The translations under genes and the position numbers were made by a program. The notes under the pieces are model-generated. The model saw only the letters and a list, made by a program, of their open reading frames with translations, had not been told where the DNA came from and ran no database searches. Shown here in pieces: positions 58,978-64,000 of a stretch of DNA of 64,000 bases (positions within the stretch are counted from its first letter, which is position 1; each line of letters begins with the position of its first letter). This DNA is from Streptomyces sp. Edi4 (GTDB lineage: Bacteria; Actinomycetota; Actinomycetes; Streptomycetales; Streptomycetaceae), in contig NZ_JBEJGY010000004.1 in NCBI RefSeq assembly GCF_040253615.1, positions 1,922,001 to 1,986,000 on the forward strand, read 5' to 3'.

Positions 58978-59733
58978 TCAGCGGACCGGGTGGCCCGCTT
59001 CTCGTAGGGCGTTCTTGACCTCGCCGATGCGCAGGTCCCCGAAGTGGAAGACCGACGCGGCCAGGACCGCGTCCGCGCCCGCCTCGATCGCGGGGGCGAA
59101 GTGGGCCAGGCCGCCCGCGCCGCCGGAGGCGATCACCGGCACGCCGACGTGACGGCGGACCGCCGCGATCATCTCCGTGTCGTAGCCGTCCTTCGTGCCG
59201 TCCGCGTCCATCGAGTTGAGCAGGATCTCCCCCGCCCCCAACTCGGCCGCGCGGTGCGCCCATTCGACCGCGTCGATGCCCGTGCCCTCGCGGCCGCCGT
59301 GCGTGGTGACCTCGAAGGAGCCGGATTCGGTGCGCCGGGCGTCGACGGAGAGGACGAGCACCTGGCGCCCGAAGCGCTCGGCGATCTCGCGGATCAGATC
59401 GGGGCGGGCGATGGCGGCCGTGTTGACGCCCACCTTGTCCGCGCCGGCCCGCAGCAGCCTGTCCACGTCGTCGGCGGTGCGTACGCCGCCGCCGACGGTG
59501 AGCGGGATGAAGACCTGCTCCGCCGTGCGGCGCACCACGTCATAGGTCGTCTCGCGGTTGCCCGACGACGCCGTGATGTCGAGGAACGTCAGCTCGTCCG
59601 CGCCCTCGGCGTCGTACAGCTTGGCCATCTCGACCGGATCGCCCGCGTCGCGCAGGTTCTGGAAGTTGACGCCCTTGACGACGCGGCCGCCGTCCACGTC
59701 CAGGCAGGGGATGACGCGTACCGCCAGAGTCAT
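58978..59733 (-). CDS. hisF: Imidazole glycerol phosphate synthase, cyclase subunit
   Basis: A 251-residue TIM barrel that closes the imidazole ring, releasing AICAR, with ammonia from HisH. Catalytic aspartates are in [19 protein letters not shown] and [16 protein letters not shown]. Phosphate sites are [16 protein letters not shown] and [13 protein letters not shown]. The start overlaps the RidA-like stop by 4 nt, so it belongs to the his operon even though a RidA gene and priA stand between it and hisH. Confidence 0.97.
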   Translation of the reverse strand: MTLAVRVIPCLDVDGGRVVKGVNFQNLRDAGDPVEMAKLYDAEGADELTFLDITASSGNRETTYDVVRRTAEQVFIPLTVGGGVRTADDVDRLLRAGADKVGVNTAAIARPDLIREIAERFGRQVLVLSVDARRTESGSFEVTTHGGREGTGIDAVEWAHRAAELGAGEILLNSMDADGTKDGYDTEMIAAVRRHVGVPVIASGGAGGLAHFAPAIEAGADAVLAASVFHFGDLRIGEVKNALREAGHPVR

Positions 59734-60134
59734 GCGGCCGCACCTCCCCGGTACGCCTCGACCTCGACCTGTACGACCAGGCTCGGGTCGACGAACCCCG
59801 ACACGATCAGCATCGTGGTGGCGGGGCGCACGTCGGCGAAGAGCTCCTTGTGGGCGCGGCCCACCTCGTCGACGTCACGGGCATGGGTGAGGTACGTACG
59901 GGTGCGCACCACGTCCTGGCGGCCGAGCCCCACGGACTCCAGCGCCTTGATGGCGAGACCGAACGCGGTGACGGCCTGCTCATAGGGGCCCGCCTCGTCG
60001 ATGCGGCCGTTGGCCGTCGTCGACGTGCAGCCGCCGACCAGGACGAGGCCGCCCGGCAGTTCCACGACGCGCGAGGAGCCGAAGCGCTCCTCGGAGGCGT
60101 CGCCGCAGGAGATCCTGCGGATCCCGTCGCTCAT
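59730..60134 (-). CDS. RidA/YjgF-family protein in the his operon
   Basis: A 134-residue protein of the RidA superfamily, whose best-known members hydrolyse reactive enamine and imine intermediates from PLP enzymes. Typical segments are [40 protein letters not shown] and [20 protein letters not shown], and the motif [20 protein letters not shown] ends the fold. The arginine of the active site (VVRTRTYLT) is present. It overlaps priA upstream and hisF downstream, so it is made in step with histidine synthesis. Confidence 0.9.
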   Translation of the reverse strand: MSDGIRRISCGDASEERFGSSRVVELPGGLVLVGGCTSTTANGRIDEAGPYEQAVTAFGLAIKALESVGLGRQDVVRTRTYLTHARDVDEVGRAHKELFADVRPATTMLIVSGFVDPSLVVQVEVEAYRGGAAA

Positions 60135-60856
60135 GCCGCCACCACCTCAAGCGCCTCTTCCAGCGTGAAGGCCTTCGCGTACAGGGCCTTGCCGACGATC
60201 GCGCCCTCGACGCCGAGCGGGACCAGTTCGGAGATGGCGCGCAGGTCGTCGAGGGAGGACACCCCGCCGGAGGCCACGACCGGCTTGTCGGTGGCGGCGC
60301 AGACGTTCTTCAGGAGCTCCAGGTTGGGCCCGGTCAGCGTGCCGTCCTTGGCGATGTCGGTCACGACGTAGCGCGCGCAGCCCTCGGAGTCCAGACGGGC
60401 CAGCGTCTCGTACAGGTCGCCGCCGTCGCGGGTCCAGCCACGGCCTCGCAGCGTGGTGCCGCGCACGTCGAGGCCGACCGCGATCTTGTCGCCGTACTCG
60501 GCGATGACCTTGGCGACCCACTCGGGCGTCTCCAGGGCCGCGGTGCCCAGGTTGACGCGGGTGCAGCCGGTGGCCAGAGCGGCCTTGAGGGAGGCGTCGT
60601 CGCGGATGCCGCCGGACAGTTCGACCTTGATGTCCATGGCGCCGGCGACCTCGGCGATCAGCAAGCGGTTGTCCCCGGTGCCGAAGGCCGCGTCCAGGTC
60701 GACCAGGTGCAGCCACTCGGCGCCGGAGCGCTGCCAGGCGAGGGCCGCCTGGAGGGGCGAGCCGTAGGAGGTCTCGGAGCCGGACTCGCCGTGGACCAGG
60801 CGTACGGCCTGGCCGTCGCGGACGTCCACGGCGGGGAGGAGTTCGAGGGCAGCCAT
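60131..60856 (-). CDS. priA: Bifunctional phosphoribosyl isomerase A (HisA/TrpF)
   Basis: A 241-residue TIM barrel. It starts [20 protein letters not shown], with the catalytic aspartate in that segment. [37 protein letters not shown] and [19 protein letters not shown] (second aspartate) follow. Actinobacterial PriA catalyses both the HisA step (ProFAR) and the TrpF step (PRA). The [10 protein letters not shown] loop is typical of the bifunctional form. No trpF is seen in the trp region, as expected. It overlaps hisH by one base (TGATG). Confidence 0.95.
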   Translation of the reverse strand: MAALELLPAVDVRDGQAVRLVHGESGSETSYGSPLQAALAWQRSGAEWLHLVDLDAAFGTGDNRLLIAEVAGAMDIKVELSGGIRDDASLKAALATGCTRVNLGTAALETPEWVAKVIAEYGDKIAVGLDVRGTTLRGRGWTRDGGDLYETLARLDSEGCARYVVTDIAKDGTLTGPNLELLKNVCAATDKPVVASGGVSSLDDLRAISELVPLGVEGAIVGKALYAKAFTLEEALEVVAA

Positions 60857-61500
60857 CACAGGGTTCCGATCCAGTTGGTGAGCAGCTGGGCTCCGGCGTC
60901 GCCGGACTTCTCGGGGTGGAACTGGGTGGCCCACAGCGCACCGTTCTCCACCGCGGCGACGAACGGCTCCCCGTGGGTGGCCCAACTGACGCGGGGAGCA
61001 CGGATCTTGGGGTTGGTGACTTCGAGGCTCCAGTCGCGCACGGCGTAGGAGTGGACGAAGTAGAAGCGGGCGTCGGCGTCCAGGCCCGCGAACAGCTCGC
61101 TGTCGCCCGGCGCCTTCACCGTGTTCCAGCCCATGTGCGGCACGACCGGCGCGTTCAGCGGCTCGACGGTGCCGGGCCACTCGTCAAGGCCCTCGGTCTC
61201 GACGCCGTGCTCGATGCCGCGCTCGAAGAGGATCTGCATGCCGACGCAGATGCCCATCACCGGGCGCCCGCCGGAGAGCCTGCGCCCCACGATCCAGTGG
61301 CCCCGGGCGTCGCGCAGCCCCTTCATGCAGGCGGCGAAGGCGCCGACGCCGGGCACGAGCAGCCCGTCGGCGTTCATGGCCCGGTCGTAGTCGCGGGTGA
61401 TCTCGACGTCCGCGCCGACGTGGACCAGGGCCCGCTCGGCGGAGCGGACGTTGCCGAATCCGTAGTCGAAGACGACGACCTTCTTGGCGGGCGTGCTCAT
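60856..61500 (-). CDS. hisH: Imidazole glycerol phosphate synthase, glutamine amidotransferase subunit
   Basis: A 214-residue class I glutaminase that gives ammonia to HisF. The start [20 protein letters not shown] is at ATG 61498-61500. The nucleophile cysteine is in [13 protein letters not shown], the histidine and glutamate in [27 protein letters not shown] and HMGWNTVK are conserved. Its start overlaps the small membrane protein's stop by 4 nt. Confidence 0.96.
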   Translation of the reverse strand: MSTPAKKVVVFDYGFGNVRSAERALVHVGADVEITRDYDRAMNADGLLVPGVGAFAACMKGLRDARGHWIVGRRLSGGRPVMGICVGMQILFERGIEHGVETEGLDEWPGTVEPLNAPVVPHMGWNTVKAPGDSELFAGLDADARFYFVHSYAVRDWSLEVTNPKIRAPRVSWATHGEPFVAAVENGALWATQFHPEKSGDAGAQLLTNWIGTL

Positions 61501-61661
61501 GACCAGACGTCCAGTCGCAGGATTCCGGCGGCCAGGCACATCACGGCGCCGAAGGACAGGACCACGATCAGGCTCTTCGGCATCCCCTGCTTGACGAAGG
61601 AGATGATGCCGCCGACCAGGAAGAGGCCGAGGACGATCAGGATGGTGTTGAGGCCGTTCAT
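61497..61661 (-). CDS. Small membrane protein embedded in the his operon
   Basis: A 54-residue protein with two hydrophobic segments ([18 protein letters not shown] and [19 protein letters not shown]) joined by a short basic loop (KQGMPK). The ATG 61659-61661 is 2 bp after the hisB stop, and its own stop overlaps hisH (ATGA). It is thus coupled on both sides. The function is unknown. A GTG three codons earlier (VSM) is an alternative start. Confidence 0.8.
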   Translation of the reverse strand: MNGLNTILIVLGLFLVGGIISFVKQGMPKSLIVVLSFGAVMCLAAGILRLDVWS

Positions 61662-61663
61662 GC

Positions 61664-62257
61664 TTACAGGGCACCCTTGGTGGAAGGAAGGATTCCGGCG
61701 GCGCGCGGGTCCCGCTCGCTGGCGTAGCGCAGCGCCCGGGCGAGCGCCTTGAACTGGCACTCCACGATGTGGTGCGCGTTGCGTCCGTACGGTACGTGAA
61801 TGTGCAGCGCGACCTGCGCCTGGGCCACGAAGGACTCGAAGATGTGCCGGGTCATGGTGGTGTCGTACGCACCGATCATCGGCGCCATGTTCTCGGGCTC
61901 GGTGTGCACGAGGTAGGGGCGGCCCGACAGGTCGACGGTCACCTGGGCGAGGGATTCGTCCAGCGGGACGGTGCAGTTGCCGAAGCGGTAGATGCCCACC
62001 TTGTCGCCGAGGGCCTGCTTGAAGGCGGCGCCGAGCGCGAGCGCGGTGTCCTCGATGGTGTGGTGGGTGTCGATGTGCAGATCGCCGTCGGTCTTGACCG
62101 TGAGGTCGAACAGGCCGTGGCGGCCGAGCTGGTCGAGCATGTGGTCGTAGAAACCGACCCCGGTCGACACATCGACCTTTCCGCTGCCGTCGAGGTCGAT
62201 CTCGACGAGGACGGACGTCTCCTTGGTGGTGCGTTCCACCCTGCCCACGCGGCTCAT
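61664..62257 (-). CDS. hisB: Imidazoleglycerol-phosphate dehydratase
   Basis: A 197-residue manganese enzyme for step 7 of histidine synthesis (IGP to imidazole acetol phosphate). The two metal-binding repeats carry [18 protein letters not shown] with [18 protein letters not shown], and [19 protein letters not shown]. It is the monofunctional form, lacking the phosphatase domain found in enterobacteria. The start ATG (62255-62257) overlaps the hisC stop. Confidence 0.97.
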   Translation of the reverse strand: MSRVGRVERTTKETSVLVEIDLDGSGKVDVSTGVGFYDHMLDQLGRHGLFDLTVKTDGDLHIDTHHTIEDTALALGAAFKQALGDKVGIYRFGNCTVPLDESLAQVTVDLSGRPYLVHTEPENMAPMIGAYDTTMTRHIFESFVAQAQVALHIHVPYGRNAHHIVECQFKALARALRYASERDPRAAGILPSTKGAL

Positions 62258-63366
62258 GCGCTCTGCTCCTTCTTCAGTTGACGGACCGCGTCGAGGAACG
62301 CGTCGTTCTCGGCCGGGGTGCCCGCGGTGACCCGCAGCCATCCCGGCACTCCGTTGTCCCGGACCAGGACGCCCCGGTCGAGGATCCGCTGCCAGACGGT
62401 GTGGCTGTCGTCGAAGCGGCCGAACTGGACGAAGTTGGCGTCCGAATCGGTCACCTCGTAGCCGAGTCCGCGCAGCTCGGTGACGAGCCGGTCCCGCTCG
62501 GTCTTCAGCTGCTCGACACAGCCGAGCAGGGTGTCGGTGTACTCGAGGGCCGCGAGCGCGGTCGCCTGGGTGACGGCCGACAGGTGGTAGGGAAGCCGTA
62601 CGAGCTGCACGGCGTCGACCACGGCGGGGTGCGCGGCGAGATAGCCGACGCGCAGCCCGGCCGCGCCGAACGCCTTCGACATGGTGCGCGAGACCACCAG
62701 GTTCGGGCGGCCCTCGATGAGCGGGAGCAGCGAGTCGCGGTGGCTGAACTCGACGTACGCCTCGTCCACGATCACCATCGACGGCTTCGCCGCCTGGGCC
62801 GCCTCGTACAGCGCGAGGACCGTCTCGGCGGCCACCGCGGTGCCGGTGGGGTTGTTGGGCGAGGTGATGAAGACGACGTCCGGGCTGTGCTCGGCGATGG
62901 CCCGCTCGGCCGCCGCGAGGTCGATGGTGAAGTCCTCGTTGCGCGGCCCCGGGATCCAGCCGGTGCCGGTGCCGCGCGCGATCAGGGCGTGCATCGAGTA
63001 GGACGGCTCGAAGCCGATCGCGGCGCGGCCGGGGCCGCCGAAGGTCTGGAGCAGCTGCTGGATGACCTCGTTGGAGCCGTTGGCCGCCCACACGTTCTCG
63101 ACCGCCACCGGGTACTTGCCGGTGCGGGTGAGGTAGGTCGCCAGCTCCGTACGCAGCTCCACCGCGTCGCGGTCGGGGTAGCGGTTGAGGTTCCTGGCCG
63201 CGTCGGCGACCCGCTCGGCGATCCGCGCCACCAGCGGCTCGGGCAGCGGGTAGGGGTTCTCGTTGGTGTTCAGCTGGACGGGGGTGTCCAACTGGGGCGC
63301 GCCGTAAGGGGACTTGCCGCGCAGCTCGTCCCGTACGGGGAGGTCGTCGATGCCGAAGCCGGTCAC
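62254..63366 (-). CDS. hisC: Histidinol-phosphate aminotransferase
   Basis: A 370-residue class II PLP aminotransferase that moves an amino group from glutamate to imidazole acetol phosphate. Segments are [57 protein letters not shown] and DEAYVEFSH. The PLP lysine lies in [19 protein letters not shown]. The start ATG overlaps the hisD stop by 4 nt. Confidence 0.97.
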   Translation of the reverse strand: MTGFGIDDLPVRDELRGKSPYGAPQLDTPVQLNTNENPYPLPEPLVARIAERVADAARNLNRYPDRDAVELRTELATYLTRTGKYPVAVENVWAANGSNEVIQQLLQTFGGPGRAAIGFEPSYSMHALIARGTGTGWIPGPRNEDFTIDLAAAERAIAEHSPDVVFITSPNNPTGTAVAAETVLALYEAAQAAKPSMVIVDEAYVEFSHRDSLLPLIEGRPNLVVSRTMSKAFGAAGLRVGYLAAHPAVVDAVQLVRLPYHLSAVTQATALAALEYTDTLLGCVEQLKTERDRLVTELRGLGYEVTDSDANFVQFGRFDDSHTVWQRILDRGVLVRDNGVPGWLRVTAGTPAENDAFLDAVRQLKKEQSA

Positions 63367-64000
63367 TGTTGCGGCACCTTCCAGTCGAAGCGGGCCTTCA
63401 GAGCCGCGCCGTGCGCCGGCAGGTCCTCCGCCTCGGCCAGGGTCACCACGTGGTGGGTGACCTCGGCGAGCGCGTCGCGCGTGTAGTCGACGATGTGGAT
63501 GCCGCGCAGGAAGGACTGCACGGACAGGCCCGATGAGTGGCAGGCGCAGCCGCCGGTGGGCAGCACGTGGTTGGAGCCCGCGCAGTAGTCGCCGAGCGAG
63601 ACGGGGGCCCAGGGGCCGACGAAGATCGCGCCCGCGTTGGTGACCCGGTCGGCGACGGCGGCGGCGTCGGCGGTCTGGATCTCCAAGTGCTCGGCGCCGT
63701 ACGCGTCGACGACCTTGAGGCCGTCCTCGATGGAGCCGACCAGGACGATCGCGGACTGGCGTCCGGCGAGCGCCGGCTTGATCCGGTCCTCGATGTGCTT
63801 GGTCGCCGCGACCTGCGGCTCCAGCTCCTTCTCGACGGCCTCGGCGAGCGCGAGGGAGTCGGTGACCAGGACGGCGGCCGCGAGCGGGTCGTGCTCGGCC
63901 TGGCTGATCAGGTCGGCGGCGACGTGCACCGGGTCGGCGGTGTCGTCGGCGAGGACCGCGATCTCGGTCGGGCCCGCCTCGGTGTCGATGCCGATACGGC
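63363..64000 (-). CDS. hisD: Histidinol dehydrogenase, C-terminal part (runs off right edge)
   Basis: The last 212 codons of the zinc enzyme that oxidises histidinol to histidine with 2 NAD. The frame continues to the window edge ([20 protein letters not shown]) without a start, so the ATG 5' of 63929 is not the real beginning. Conserved parts are [32 protein letters not shown], and [19 protein letters not shown] with catalytic histidines. It is the first gene of the his operon, as in other Streptomyces. Confidence 0.97.
   Translation of the reverse strand, partial: RIGIDTEAGPTEIAVLADDTADPVHVAADLISQAEHDPLAAAVLVTDSLALAEAVEKELEPQVAATKHIEDRIKPALAGRQSAIVLVGSIEDGLKVVDAYGAEHLEIQTADAAAVADRVTNAGAIFVGPWAPVSLGDYCAGSNHVLPTGGCACHSSGLSVQSFLRGIHIVDYTRDALAEVTHHVVTLAEAEDLPAHGAALKARFDWKVPQQ

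Overview
The window looks like a chromosomal segment of a Streptomyces. GC content is very high and coding regions use G or C at almost every third codon position. GTG and TTG starts, 4-nt stop/start overlaps, long perfect GC-rich terminator stems without U-tracts, and interspersed GC-rich intergenic repeats are all typical of the genus. The order of housekeeping genes (pyk, gltD/gltB, lgt, trpA-trpB-trpM-trpC, trpE, hisI, hisF-priA-hisH-hisB-hisC-hisD) is the one I associate with the Streptomyces core chromosome. No rRNA, tRNA or CRISPR array was seen.

Layout. 1-3.9 kb is accessory: the 5' end of a secreted-protein gene, then a 5'-truncated RHS gene ending in a HINT domain and a YwqJ-like deaminase toxin tip. 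A probable immunity gene and a tyrosine-recombinase remnant follow. 3.9-20 kb holds pyruvate kinase, a SIMPL protein, a Tat-exported 5'-nucleotidase and a DesA/DesB-like decarboxylase-monooxygenase pair. It continues with aminopeptidase N, a decayed Phd/PIN toxin-antitoxin pair, chorismate mutase, an AraC regulator facing a GH35 beta-galactosidase, a HExxH/zinc-ribbon protein and a secreted RNase of the Sa type. 20.2-34.3 kb is the most coherent accessory block: two SDRs, echA20, ipdA, ipdB and ipdC, then fadA6, kstR2, ipdF, fadE30 and a second acyl-CoA dehydrogenase. Its order closely follows the mycobacterial KstR2 regulon for degradation of the steroid C/D-ring remnant (HIP). It is split by a large tandem-repeat array, a frameshifted DEAD-box helicase gene and a cold-shock gene. 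Two near-identical operator-like sites lie in its two divergent promoters.

34.9-47.5 kb holds HutD, a TerF-like VWA protein, a LysE exporter, glutamate synthase (gltD, gltB), a VIT1-type metal transporter, ribokinase, Lgt and a membrane-anchored DsbA-like protein. 47.6-56 kb is tryptophan synthesis (trpA, trpB, trpM, trpC, trp-associated membrane proteins, trpE) with a sedolisin protease gene inserted, plus hisI. 56-58.9 kb is a TIGR03085 protein, an MFS exporter and an ArsR-type regulator with a three-palindrome operator. 59-64 kb is the his operon, with a RidA gene and a 54-residue membrane protein embedded in it; hisD runs off the right edge.

How the genes work together: PriA in the his operon should also supply the TrpF step, since no trpF is seen here. 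GltBD supplies glutamate for transamination, including by HisC. The HIP cluster should feed acetyl-, propionyl- and succinyl-CoA into central metabolism. No fadD3 (the HIP-CoA ligase) is in the window.
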